NCBI RefSeq assembly: GCF_029784155.1
Contig: NC_073691.1
Span: 90,726,722-90,790,721 of the forward strand
Direction of reading: 5' to 3'
DNA length: 64,000 nt
DNA from: Uranotaenia lowii
Lineage: Eukaryota > Arthropoda > Insecta > Diptera > Culicidae
Shown here: positions 46,015-57,412 of the stretch, piece by piece
Layout of the letters: every line of letters begins with the position of its first letter
How positions within the stretch are numbered: position 1 is the first letter of the stretch
The notes under the pieces: model-generated
Databases searched by the model: none
Seen by the model: the letters and a program-made list of their open reading frames with translations, nothing else
Told to the model about the DNA's origin: nothing
Position numbers and translations under genes: made by a program

Positions 46015-47629
46015 TCTTCCCTCTTCTCCATTAAAAACAAACAAACAAATTATTTTTCTTCTTCACAATAGCTTTCCGTTATTCATTATGTTTCGTAAAA
46101 ACCAGAAAAGAGAACCAGAAATTTGAGAAAATCATGAATGTTCAATCGGACTTTCTGTATGTTTCATCTAATTCTAGAAAAGCTTATACGTGCGGGAAGT
46201 CGTTTATAATAAGCAAGTAAATTCAAAGTGTTGTTCTGTTTGTCGATGGCTTTTTTCCCTTCCCGTGAGACTTTCTCGACTATTGTTGGATGAGTTTTCT
46301 GAAGCACTTTCGTTCTCTCTTCTCATTTTTAATATTTTTTTTCGATTATTTTAGTTTGCGTTTCAACAGGGTGTGTTTTCATTTAGACGAGACTAGGCTT
46401 ATTTTTTCATATATTTTCAATAAATCGAGTTTATTGGGTAGACACGTTTAGAAAATTTTCAAATTTCTTTTGAAACAGATTCACAACCCATTTGGGATTT
46501 ATGTCCACAATTTGGATCTTATAGACATTTCATTTTTGCCATTTCCTTAGAGAATTACACTCAAGTATCTTACTTGAATATTACATTTGTTGTAGTTCTG
46601 TGTTCACCATCTTAAAGATCCTTACTTTTTTTTTTAATGATACAAAATCAAATGGCCTCGAGACAGATCAAAAACTTCGATTAATCAATTCATGGAATCA
46701 ACTCGATTTTAAAGGCTTTTCATCTAGCACTTCAACTTAAAATCTTCAAAGTTTGAAATAACTTTATCTTCTTATTCAATTTTAATCTTCGGTTTCGCAA
46801 CTTTCAAGTTTCGCGTTATTTCGAGGTTAATCCAAAACACCACTTCAAAACTTTATGCAGTCTCAACATACGGAAAATTCTTCAACCAAATGATATGACC
46901 AGATCAGAATTCATTCAATATCGACCTAATTGTTGATATTCAAATCAGGACTATTACCACAGCTATTACCTTTACACATCTCAAAACTAGTTTTCACTTT
47001 CCAGAACTTTGGTTTTCGCCAAAAGTTTCAGTGTGCTTACATAACTTTGTTCACCCAGTATCCGCCGGAAATCGAAATAATTTTTTTTAGTTCGCCGTAA
47101 TATTGCCTTAATTGTCCAGCGTATTTCAATTAATTTTCAAATCAGTGGCCCAACTGCAGTCCTACTTGCCACAAGTAGTATTAGTGGTAACATTCTGGCC
47201 CTTGGGAAAATTAACCCCAAAAACCACCATGTTCAGCAAGCAGAAGCTTGCTGCCCGTTTCTTGTGGGGTTATTTTTTCCCTATGAACACCTGCGAGCAA
47301 GTGTGCATGATAAATTTCAAAACCAACTCAATTGGGAAACGATGGTTTCAATTTTGCTTATCCGTCAACAAAACAAAATGTTCATTTTTTTTACTAAATC
47401 AACAGTATTCGAAATAGACAATTTCGTTAACTGGAGTAGATTATCTTGTCATTTAGTTTCTCTATTTTATTCCCTTTTTTTACAATTCATCCATGGATTT
47501 ATGTTAACTAGAATCAAAAATCCACCAAGCTACAGGAACTTGATATCAACATTTATCAGATTTTTTAGTTTAACAGTTTTTACGCACGACAGCCTCACAA
47601 ATCGATACACTTGATTAAATCTATCAAAC

Positions 47630-48009
47630 CGTAGTCGGTATTGAACTTTCATGTATCTTTTTTTGTTTTTAATCCAAAGTCGGTATCCGCCGAACTTTCA
47701 GAATTCATGCATCGGTTTCCGCCGATTTTTCCCACCCAAAGTCGGTATCCATCGAACTATTGGGTCCCATACGCCGGTATCCGTCGATTTTTCTTCTGTA
47801 TCAAAAGTCGGTATCCGCCGATCTTTTAAAGATAGTCCATCGGTATCAACTGATGTATTTCTCCTCCAACCCATAGTCGGTATCCGCCGACCTACAGAAA
47901 TTTTTATACCGGTGTCCGCCGGTTTTTCCAGCCACAGTCGGTATTGACCGAACTATGACAATTTTTATACCGGTATCCGCCGGTTTTTCAAACACAGTCG
48001 GTTATACCG
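47630..48009 (+). repeat. Tandem array of 60-67-bp units
   Basis: About six units starting AGTCGGTATCCGCCGA (47681, 47740, 47806, 47873, 47936, 47996, with variation). Most hold a second half, ATCGGTATCCGCCGATTTTTC. The array directly abuts the truncated right LTR of element 2. Confidence 0.8.
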
Positions 48010-48264
48010 GTCAATAGTCGAGATTTGCTTTGTCCGATCAACATCTGTTCGGATGATCGAAGCCCACGACCGTTCCGGCGTACGACAGACAAACGAACGG
48101 GATTGGTTGGATCCGTTGCGAAATGCTGCCTGGAGAGAAGGAGACAATGCGAGCGAGAAAGATATCAATTATGACAGTCCTAACGATGCTGGCGAATAGT
48201 GGTGCCAGTTACGTTGATTTACTTTATTTAACATTTGTCATGATTCTTTCTCTCATATCCCACA
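48010..48264 (-). repeat. LTR of element 2, truncated copy
   Basis: Identical by eye to 45760-46014. The rest of this LTR is replaced by the tandem array to its left. Confidence 0.8.
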
Positions 48265-48370
48265 CCCTATAGTGTTGCCGTAAAACTTAATTCTAATCGA
48301 AAAAACTCAATCTGATTTTCAATAAAATGAACTTGTAGTTGTTGCATAATATTTGTATTCAACCCGTTAA

Positions 48371-48671
48371 GAGCAAGTTCACTGGTGTTGGAAAAAGGTG
48401 GTAGAAATTTTGTCATTTTGAAAATTTTACCATGCAAAAATGTTTTCAAGATCTTTGGACGTTGTATTTTTTTACAGCACTGTTTCTCTTTCAGCCTTAT
48501 GTGATAGAAATATTGCTATTTTTGCATCACAGCATTCGAAACTACAACACGTGTTGTTAAAAAACTTTAAGGCCACAGATCTCGAAAATGTTTTTGCATG
48601 GCAAATATTTCAAAATGTGCTAAAAGCAACAAAATTTCTACCACTTTTTCCCAACACCAGTGACCTCGCTC
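48371..48671. mobile_element. Palindromic MITE with TAA target duplication
   Basis: Ends GAGCAAGTTCACTGGTGTTG and, inverted, GAGCGAGGTCACTGGTGTTG, with inverted similarity over about 90 bp. TAA lies on both sides (48368-48370 and 48672-48674). No coding capacity. A TWA duplication suggests PIF/Harbinger kinship. Confidence 0.75.
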
Positions 48672-48999
48672 TAATTATTGTTGAAATTTAGACAAATATT
48701 GTGTAAAACAAAGAAAACGTTCACATTTTTTAATGCCCTTTCTGAAGCATAGTGAAGCTGTAAGCAGTAAGAATCCAAGTTAGCAGTGAAAGCGATTAGG
48801 ACATTATGCAATTTTGTGACACCCACTAAACAATGGATTGTTAAATAATGTTTTTCTGTGGTTTGTCTGCATAACATTGAAATACTGCTATTTATTCCAA
48901 TAATCCAACTTCATAACCTCAGCAAACTGTCAGTATTTGATTGAATTGAAATATCTCGGTTCAAATTGCAGTAGGACCCCGCTTATCCGAAGTAGTAGG

Positions 49000-49711
49000 T
49001 GTTGTCGCGGTGGAATGAAACGCCACTTCCGTATAGCTGAACAATTTTATTGTTGCTTTTAAGCTGTAGATTTTAGGGAATTTAATTAGAATTGGGTAAC
49101 TTTGAGAAAGTGAAATGTTGTTAACTTACAATTTTAGTGGCGTTATCCTATTTTTAGCGCACAACGTAGAATTTAAGATTGGTTACCACACTTGTTCTAA
49201 CCTATAATTTTAGGTTATAAAATTTTATCTATAAATGTTTCGCAAATTAAGTTTGAAATACTCACGATATATTCCTGCTTCCTAAGCTAATATCGTGGAA
49301 CAACCGAGGAAAATACTTTACGGTATTGCGTAGGAAACTATCCCGACTTAAACGGTATCCAGTTTAGCTAACCTATACATTTTAATAAAGTAAGTTTTAA
49401 CAAATTGTTTTTCAAAAAAACAGTTCAAAGTACTTACGACTTATTCAGAAAGTCCGGAAATGGTCACTTGAACACTAGCGTTTACAAAGGGATATTACCA
49501 CGACTTTGACTTTTTAGCAAATTATGATTTAATGCTTCCTACTATCAAACTCACGTTTTCCTCAATTTCAATCCTCTTCCTGTCTCTCTTAACCTTTTCT
49601 TTCTTCTCTTGATTTCCTACTATCCTCTAAATCTGTCAATCAATTCTGTTTGTATACGCCCTACACTGCTACTCTAAACGAGCGGTAACGGCTGAGCGTT
49701 ACGTCGCAACA
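49000..49711 (-). repeat. BEL LTR, inverted copy
   Basis: Reverse complement of the right LTR. Its TGTTGCG end faces inward and abuts integrase codons directly (GCAACA then ATTTCCTTGG). The outer end is the normal 3' end of the LTR. Confidence 0.92.
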
Positions 49712-50409
49712 ATTTCCTTGGTGCAAGCCGAGAACTAGAAGACCAGATCGTAGCCATCAACCAAGGACTTGCATCAATCTTCACGGACGCCGAAACGCAA
49801 TGGTGCTTTATCCCTCCCGTCACACCCCACATGGGCGGAGCGTGGGAAAGGATGGTGCGCTCGGTCAAATCAGCCATGTCCACTTTCCACGAATCTCGAA
49901 GTCCAACAGATGAAGTATTTGCAACAGTACTCTGTGAAGTAGAGTCGATTGTAAATTCACGCCCACTAACTCACCTTCCTCTGGAAACCTCCGAACAAGA
50001 ATCTCTGACACCAAATCATTTTTTGCTGTTGAACTCAAACGGGACGAAGAAAATCGAAAAGGTGCCAACGGATGAACGTGAAGCTCTTCGCTGCGGATGG
50101 AACCAGTGTCAGCGGATGGCGGATCTGTTCTGGCAACGATGGGTGAGGGAGTATCTTCCTACCCTTACGCGTAGGACCAAGTGGCACGACGATGTTAAGC
50201 CGATTGCAGCAGGTGATCTTGTTGTCATTATCGACGACGGGATACGGAATCGATGGGTTCGTGGTCTTGTGTTGCAGACGAAGCCAGGTAAAGACGGCCG
50301 AGCGAGAAGTGCATACGTGCAAACGAGTCAAGGCGTTCTGAAGAGACCAATAGTAAAGCTAGCAGTTCTGGACGTGCAAGGCTCGGATGAAGCCACGCCC
50401 CCTCAGTAG
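49712..50409 (+). pseudogene. BEL/Pao pol C-terminus: integrase end and DUF5641-like domain
   Basis: Open throughout from the LTR junction. Starts NFLGASRELEDQI, which in the family follows the DNGTNF catalytic Asp of the integrase. Then come PHMGGAWERMVRSVK, the region holding the catalytic Glu in VLCEVESIVNSRPLTH, and LTPNHFLL. The C-terminal domain, FWQRWVREYLPTLTRRTKWH with a beta-rich end (GDLVVIIDDG, NRWVRGLV), is the one found at the end of BEL/Pao polyproteins. Everything upstream (gag, protease, RT, most of integrase) is absent. Confidence 0.92.
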
Positions 50410-50426
50410 CTTTACGGGGCGGGGAA
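50410..50426 (+). other. BEL polypurine tract
   Basis: ACGGGGCGGGGAA lies directly before the TGTTG start of the right LTR, the normal plus-strand priming site. Confidence 0.75.
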
Positions 50427-51138
50427 TGTTGCGACGTAACGCTCAGCCGTTACCGCTCGTTTAGAGTAGCAGTGTAGGGCGTATACAAACAGAATTGATT
50501 GACAGATTTAGAGGATAGTAGGAAATCAAGAGAAGAAAGAAAAGGTTAAGAGAGACAGGAAGAGGATTGAAATTGAGGAAAACGTGAGTTTGATAGTAGG
50601 AAGCATTAAATCATAATTTGCTAAAAAGTCAAAGTTGTGGTAATATCCCTTTGTAAACGCTAGTGTTCAAGTGACCATTTCCGGACTTTCTGAATAAGTC
50701 GTAAGTACTTTGAACTGTTTTTTTGAAAAACAATTTGTTAAAACTTACTTTATTAAAATGTATAGGTTAGCTAAACTGGATACCGTTTAAGTCGGGATAG
50801 TTTCCTACGCAATACCGTAAAGTATTTTCCTCGGTTGTTCCACGATATTAGCTTAGGAAGCAGGAATATATCGTGAGTATTTCAAACTTAATTTGCGAAA
50901 CATTTATAGATAAAATTTTATAACCTAAAATTATAGGTTAGAACAAGTGTGGTAACCAATCTTAAATTCTAGGTTGTGCGCTAAAAATAAGATAACGCCA
51001 CTAAAATTGTAAGTTAACAACATTTCACTTTCTCAAAGTTACCCAATTCTAATTAAATTCCCTAAAATCTACAGCTTAAAAGCAACAATAAAATTGTTCA
51101 GCTATACGGAAGTGGCGTTTCATTCCACCGCGACAACA
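50427..51138 (+). repeat. BEL LTR, direct (3') copy
   Basis: TGTTGCGACGTAACGC...CGCGACAACA. It sits in the correct place after pol and the purine tract, so the right half of the element has normal structure. Confidence 0.92.
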
Positions 51139-51301
51139 GTAGGGGTCTCCTCAGTTAATACGAAATATGTACATCCTTTTCCTTATGTTTCGCATACCAT
51201 CCGGGTGCAAAGCTCGAAAATTATATGAATCTTGTATAAACCTGATGGCTGAGATAATGCGGGAACTCAGAAACCTGATTTCGGATAAGTGGGGTTCAAC
51301 T

Positions 51302-52799
51302 TTACATCGTTTCTTCTGACTTTTTGGGTCAATGATCTCAATCTGCAATGTGCTTTTAGGTGATGCGGGATATAGTAATCCAGAGTGTTTGCCAATGGAC
51401 TTATAATTAAAACACTCTTCTTACTCTATGGAGCCACCATATGAAGCAGGGAGCGCATTCTAAATCAGTCATAAAGCTTCGTCAAACACAATTACAAGTT
51501 GAATGCACAATGTTTCGCTGAATAGCTCAGCTCTATTTTTTGACTTTGTTACTTGTATATTAACAATTTGAATGAACAGCAACAAAAAATTAGGAAAACT
51601 AATTCGATCATTATTTCTCTTTGCAGGTATTTTAATGGTTAAATTCCCCGTAGGAACTCTCTGGAGCCACAACATGTATGTTATTATTCAGACAATTTTA
51701 GTAAGTGCTAAAATCATTGAAAATTGTTTTCCTCTTTGACCATCAATTTTAAAATTAAGACATAAAAAGATAAATGATAACGAGGTAGCGTTCAAAATTA
51801 AACCGCTTTTTTCCCATCATGAATCCTTAGATTCCATGGCCAAACATCTCGCGAGTTTCCTGGGAGAACCCCCCTCATACTGCCCAAACTTTCTAAATCG
51901 CTTTTATCTCCTTGAAAAGAGTCTTCTACGGATGCGCCGGGAAAACTGGGATCGAAATTCCGGGTCACAAAATCGAGCTCCACACCGGAGAACGGTGGAA
52001 AATTAATGACACACCGTGTCCTCCCGCTGAACCTGTTCGGTAGGCTAATTTTTGCTTTTATTAAAGAACAGATAACAGAAACAACAGAGGACAAAAAATG
52101 GAAAGTGTTTTGCTGCCACTTTTGGGCTACTTTTTTTTATGGGGCAGTTTAGCTGTTTTTTTCATCTCTCTCTTTCAGGTGCTCGATTTCGCACAACAAC
52201 CGTCAGTCGGGTGACAAATTGAGCCAAGAAGGGTGGCAAGCAAGAAATTGGGGACCCTCGAAGGACGAATTCAAATTTACATAATGTCTAATGCTTGACA
52301 AATGATTCGGAAGTGGCCTTCACAAATACGGTCATCACTGACTGACTGTGTGTTTTCTTGGAGAGAATCCCTTCCTATTGTTTGTTTTCACACTTATTTT
52401 GCTTCTTGATGTGGGTTAGTAAAGTAAGCTTGAAAAATAGCATAGGTTCGAAGCTGTCCGCCTCGTCTGAACATAGTTAGAACAAAGCATAGAGATGAAA
52501 AGGCCAGAGTGATGAATTTATCAAGCAAAACATGTTTTGGTTTTTGATGTTGAATAGATTTCTGAATATAACAAAGAAATATAACAAAGAATTTAGAATG
52601 ACTTTAAAGCGATGTATAAAAAACCATCAACTCAAAGTTCAGAAGTGTAAGTTAAATTCAGAATTTGAAATTTTGAACTGAGGAAGCCGATTTCATAATG
52701 ATAAATTCAGTTGATAAATAATTTATCATTTCTAGACACTGAAGACGACATTTGATCGAATAAAACACTACAGAAAGAATTATTTTGTGGTTTTAATCC
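51302..52799. other. Intergenic, nothing recognised
   Basis: Mixed sequence with short open frames only (the longest about 98 codons, minus, 51798-52094). No motif or element end supported. Confidence 0.4.
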
Positions 52800-53028
52800 A
52801 GGCGGCGGCAACGCTATTTAAACCGTATGGAGCACATCTCTCAGATTACCCCTTTTTTGACAGATTTAAGCTTTTTTCCTCAGATTTAAGCTTTCGTCTC
52901 ATATGCTCTCAAGGCAAAAAAAGCTTAAATCTGAGGAAAAAAAGCTTAAAAACGAGATTCACGACCACTTATTTGAAAGATGTTGGTCACACGATACATA
53001 GACAAATCGTGTGACGTTGTTGCCGCCT
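52800..53028. mobile_element. Hairpin MITE, unit 1
   Basis: Ends AGGCGGCGGCAACG and, inverted, AGGCGGCAACAACG. The inner arms (GATTTAAGCTTTTTTCCTCA facing TGAGGAAAAAAAGCTTAAA) make a strong stem. It is about 90 percent alike to the next unit. Confidence 0.75.
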
Positions 53029-53072
53029 GTTTGAATCATAGCTCTTCGTAGTGAAGTTAAGGTGGACACACT

Positions 53073-53295
53073 TCCCGGCAATGTTATTCAAACCGTGTGG
53101 AGCACATCTCTCAGATTACACCTTTTTTGACAGATTTAAGCTTTTTTCCTCAGATTTAAGCTTTCGTCTCCTATGCTCTCAAGGCAAAAAAAGCTTAAAT
53201 CTGAGGAAAAAAAGCTTATAAACGAGATTCACGAGCACATATTTAAAAGATGTTGGTCATACGATACATAGACAAATCGTGTAACGTTGCAGGGA
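53073..53295. mobile_element. Hairpin MITE, unit 2
   Basis: Same family as the unit at 52800. Ends are TCCCGGCAATGTT and, inverted, TCCCTGCAACGTT, with the same palindromic core. The two units lie 44 bp apart in direct orientation. Confidence 0.75.
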
Positions 53296-53315
53296 TCTGG
53301 GTGGACATCAATCTA

Positions 53316-54175
53316 TAGGGGAACATGCCCTATTATGCGCCACCTAAGCGAATCGCTGATTTTCTATGTATTCCACGTACAAATTGTGTTAAAAATGAGT
53401 GCAATCGTTGAAAAAAATTGTTTTCTACAAATGCCTATGATTTTTTATTACTCAAATTGCTATAGTTGCTTCAAAAACTTGATTTTTAAAAACCTTATTC
53501 AAAGCCACAGAACAAAACTGTGTTGCAAATACGCGCCGCCGTGTATTAAATACGCGCCTAGCAGCCGAACACACCCGAAAGCAGCCGAAGACCGAAAACA
53601 CACCAATACTTACAGACACTTTGAATGAAAATAAAATCAAAATGGACTAATCAAAAATTTAAAAAAAAAAATAAAAGTAGATTTTTTGGGCTGAATTAAG
53701 GCTCAAAATAAGGTTTTAGACTTTTTGTTCATTTTCAATGAAAATTGGCCTTTTTGAAAAATTTACGCTATTTTCAGCCTACTACGATTGGCGCGTTATA
53801 ACGAGCGCATGGGCCGTGATAGAACATACCCATAAAAAACATACCATAGCGAGTTCGGTATATTTTTTTAGCATTAAATCATAGTTTAGATTCTCCTCTA
53901 TCGATGTGTCAGAAAATATTGTCTTATTCGTTTTTCTCTGCTTGGTGACACCTTATTGAAAGTGTTTTAAAATTTAGATCGAAATGAAGAAAAACCAAAA
54001 TTGTGAAATTATCACGACACAGGGGCATTTTAAGGAAAAATTCATACTTGCCATGACCAATCACAGCATTTAGAACAAATTGGTAATATTTTGCAGGCTT
54101 AAAATGCTTCAGATTCTTCAAAACAAGGGTGGCGCGTATTAGCCACATGGGGCGTTATATGAACTTTTCCCCTAT
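53316..54175. mobile_element. TA-flanked non-autonomous DNA element
   Basis: TATAGGGGAACATG at the left faces, inverted, TATAGGGGAAAAGTTCA at the right, with TA outside both. GGCGCGTAT- and GCGCGTTATAA-like phrases recur inside near both ends. No coding sequence. It fits the short Tc1/mariner-related (mTA) type. Confidence 0.65.
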
Positions 54176-54415
54176 ACTGATCCCAAATTCACTCTTATAA
54201 TACACATGATTTTTCACTTAAAAACTAGGAGCCAGTGATTTTCTTCCATTCAAGTGCGACATATACATTTCACTTGGCAGTCACTTTCAAGTGAATTCAT
54301 CCACACTCACTTCAGTCATCACTTGAATTTGAAGTGAGAAAAAATATTCACATCCCCTTCACTTGAATTTCAAGTGAATGTCGGGTTGTAATTGTGTTTA
54401 TTTTCAGAGTTCAAA

Positions 54416-57290
54416 ATGGCAAATTCTAAAGAGCAGCGTTTAAAGCTTATGCTGGGTTTGGATTTTCCCAATTCTTTACTAGGCGATTTTGGCGGTAGTT
54501 TGTGTTAAACGTGATGTAAGAAAAAGTTATTTAAAGTTGTTATCATGTTTCAGCTTGTGGGTTGGACTGGACAGATTTTCTGGTTTGCAGCAGGGAGGAT
54601 TTAGAAGTAGCACTATTCGCAGTAACCGATCTGCCTTGGGATTAGGATGGAATTTTCCAATCAATAAATTTATGGCGAAAGCGTAATGTAAGTATTCGAA
54701 ATCGAAGTGGTGTTCTATAAATGTTCTTTTATTTAAAAACGCGAGAGATAAAGCTTTGTTTATATGTCTAGAAAAACGTTATACGTGAACTTTTCGAAGG
54801 GGGACAACTATAGGACCCGGAAACGAACCAACCGGTGGGAAAAAAAAGTTCGTTTGATTGATCACGGAATTCAGGAGTGTGTAGAATATCCATCAAGTCC
54901 TTTTGAACAACAAGAATTGTTTGTTGTTTGCGAAGAATCTATCGTTGCTTCAACATCCGGTACTTCGTCGGCCAATCCTCCAGCAGAATCAGCTAGTGAA
55001 ACAGAAAAAATGGAAATGTTGTATCCAATTGTTTTGAAGAGAATATTGAAAAAAAAACAGAAGGTGGAAAAAACATCATAGCTGGTTCTAAAGTTGGACC
55101 ATTATCGAACCACAACCAAAAAGAACTGTGTAACATCATTTGTGCCTATCATCGTGAAACAAAAAGCGGCATATTGAGTACGGATCTGCAGCTCTACGAT
55201 CTGGTCATACAATCACTGTTTCCATTTGAAAAACCGGTAGGTACAGTGTGTTTTTAAACTTAATTTATGTTTATTAATTGTATTTTCTTTTTTTTTTTCA
55301 GAACATATATTACATCCCAGCTGCTGGGAATAGAAGAAACCCTGGTGGAAAAATTGCTAAGAAGTTAGTTAATTTGAAAACCGAACACAGGAGACAAGTT
55401 GCACTCGAACAGGACTACCAAAGACAGTTGGGAAAAGGTATTGTGGTCCCTGAAATTGATAGTCCAACCAAAGCTTCCCATGAATGGTTGCTGCTAAACC
55501 GCGATCCTTGGCGAACAGTTTTGCAACATTGGGAGATTTGTTTCGAGTTACGGAAACCTCTGATGAAATCATGTTCCAATATTGTGAAACTGCTTTCAAC
55601 ATACCCACATTATAAGTTGGAACATGGATTTCAACTGGTAAACTACTGGGATTTTAAAACTTCAATACATTTAAAGTTCCTTTTTTATTTTTGGCAGATC
55701 GATATCGATTTTCGCATCCTGTTTGGAAATCGTTCTAACGGAACACGTTTGAAAGAGGTGATTCCTAATATCACTGGATATCTGTCGAAAAAAGCCCGAG
55801 ATCCTTCTGCAGTTGACATAATCCAATTTTTACAGGATACTTCAGCGCCTGAAGGTACGTATGAATAATTGAAACGAAAATTTGGAGTTTATATTACCAA
55901 TCATTTCAAAACTAAAATTGTAGATTGAACGTTTAGAAATTACCGAAGCAAAAAAAAACCTCCAAGATAATATTTTATAATATTGGCTGGCTCCCATATT
56001 TCACCGTTGTTGTTTCTGCCATGCAGGTCGAGAACATAGTTTACGCTGCTCATATTCATCTAGATGAAAAACACTATTGAACGTACACGTCGAGGTACGA
56101 ACTGAAACAGAGAGATTCCAATTCTTATTTTAATTTAAAACCTGGCAAACATAGTCAAATTACTAAATCCGTGGTTTGAATGAACAACACGCAACCATAT
56201 TTTTGAGTCAATAATGTTTTGTTCTTGAAATTACTTCAAGCATAGTAATTTTACGATGTGTTGAATTTTGCTGCCCATAGTAATTTCGACTACGTTCGTA
56301 GCAAAACCGTCAATGAAAGCATGAGTACATCGTGCGAAGCAAAATTAATATGTTTGAGGATTGTTGTTTGGCGATTGAAATGTTTTCTCTTACGTTCTTA
56401 TGTATTTGACGAATAATCGATGATTCCCATGTTCGTCGTAGAATATACTCTCAACATATGAAACACTGCAAAACAATAAATAATTTCTTCAGAATTAATG
56501 AATGTGATTCATGTCAGGTTTCTTATGGCACTAATATTGCGAGCAGGCATTCGCAGTGCCACTTATTTAGGAAAGGCACTGAATTAGGAAGTACTGACCA
56601 GCCATCCTTCCCGATCCTCCTATTGCATTGCAAAAATCTTCATTTGGAGTTATCACTACACTCAAACGCAAGCGCATAGTCAAATTACTAGATTTGAGCA
56701 TAAAATGAACATGAATTTCTAAATTACTATGCGGATGTTAGTTTTAAGAGAAACAATAATGTTTCAGTTTTTCATAAAAATTGATATGGGTGCGTGTTTT
56801 ATTTAAACCACGGATTTCTTAATTTCACTATTCCTTTCTTTAGAAAGTCAGATAACATGTTTGTTTCGGCATTATTTCTTAATATAGATTTCAGATCTTT
56901 AAAACATAACTATTAACAGTACTATTATTGTATCTGTCATTTTATAATATTTTGGTTTGTTCTTACAGATCCTAAGCTTTGTGCGTTGATCCTTGGTCTG
57001 GCAACCGTATTGCCCCCAATCGCTGTGACATCTAATTTTAAACCGACCATTCTGAAGGCGCAGGAGGATATCGTGCTATGGGTAGAATGTGAAGACCAGA
57101 TAGGAACATTAATAGAAAATATTTACGCAACGTACGCCCAGTACAATACATCGTGCCAAAATTGGCGGTTGTCGGCAACGGATACAAGGAAATTACTGGT
57201 CTATTTTATGTATTTTACAAAGATTTTTACTATAAGTTAGCTTCTGTAGAAAGGGCATTAGACGTTTTGATAAAGCTAATTGCAGTATTT
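54416..57290 (+). pseudogene. SAMD3-like gene of the 6-kb transposon, spliced, broken
   Basis: The ATG at 54416 follows an acceptor-like TTTTCAG. Later exons read at 54553-54686 (DFLVCSREDLEVALFAVTDL, ends at a GTAAGTAT donor), 54773-55236, 55302-55637, 55698-55854 and 56969-57290. Borders are GTAGGT/TTTTTTCAG, GTAAAC/TTGGCAG and GTACGT/TCTTACAG, all preserving frame. Conserved phrases are WEICFELRKPLMKSC, LLSTYPHYKLEHGFQLIDID and LILGLATVLPPIAV, as in SAMD3-like proteins of animals. Defects are a stop in exon 2 (54640 region), a frameshift at the A-run near 55045, and another near 57135 before VPKLAVVGNGYKEITGLFY. Its role in the element is unknown. Confidence 0.7.
56153..56829. mobile_element. 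MITE nested in the last intron of the SAMD3-like gene
   Basis: AGTCAAATTACTAAATCCGT at the left faces, inverted, AGTGAAATTAAGAAATCCGT. Similarity extends through GTGGTTT and ACACGCAnCCATAT. No coding sequence. It enlarges an intron that would otherwise be about 440 nt. Confidence 0.7.
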
Positions 57291-57412
57291 TGATTGCCTC
57301 ATTCAAAAATTTCGAGGCTTGTTTAGCAATTTATATCCTCTGAAATCTATCAGTTGGAACACAAGGAATCATACACCAGCATCTTAAAACTCCAGCAGTA
57401 TTTTGCCTCAAA

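Larger units (their letters stand above)
45357..48264 (-). mobile_element. Decayed LTR retrotransposon 2
   Basis: Left LTR 45357-46014 (minus strand TGTGGGATATGAG...GGTGTAACA). The matching right LTR survives only as 48010-48264, which looks identical over its 255 bp. Outer flanks GCCTA and CCCTA could be a 5-bp duplication with one change. A purine tract adjoins the left LTR at 46015-46029 (minus GGAGAAGAGGGAAGA). The interior of about 2 kb has no gag-pol motifs and ends in a tandem array. The LTR style recalls copia, but the family is not certain. Confidence 0.7.
49000..51138 (+). mobile_element. BEL/Pao element with inverted LTRs
   Basis: Two 712-bp LTRs in opposite orientation (49000-49711 inverted, 50427-51138 direct) flank 715 bp of pol and purine tract. 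The outer borders share the perfect 5-bp duplication GTAGG (48995-48999 and 51139-51143), so the whole inverted structure was inserted as one unit. The LTRs differ at only a few positions that I can see (for example CTACGTTG/CTAGGTTG), which indicates a fairly recent event. Confidence 0.92.
48970..51301. mobile_element. Possible pogo/Tigger-like MITE hosting the BEL element
   Basis: CAGTAGGACCCCGCTTATCC (48970) faces, inverted, GTTGAACCCCACTTATCCGA (right end about 51301). CAGT..ACCCC..TTATCCG ends are characteristic of pogo/Tigger elements. The right end is decayed and a TA duplication is not clear. The BEL insertion sits between the two ends. Confidence 0.45.
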
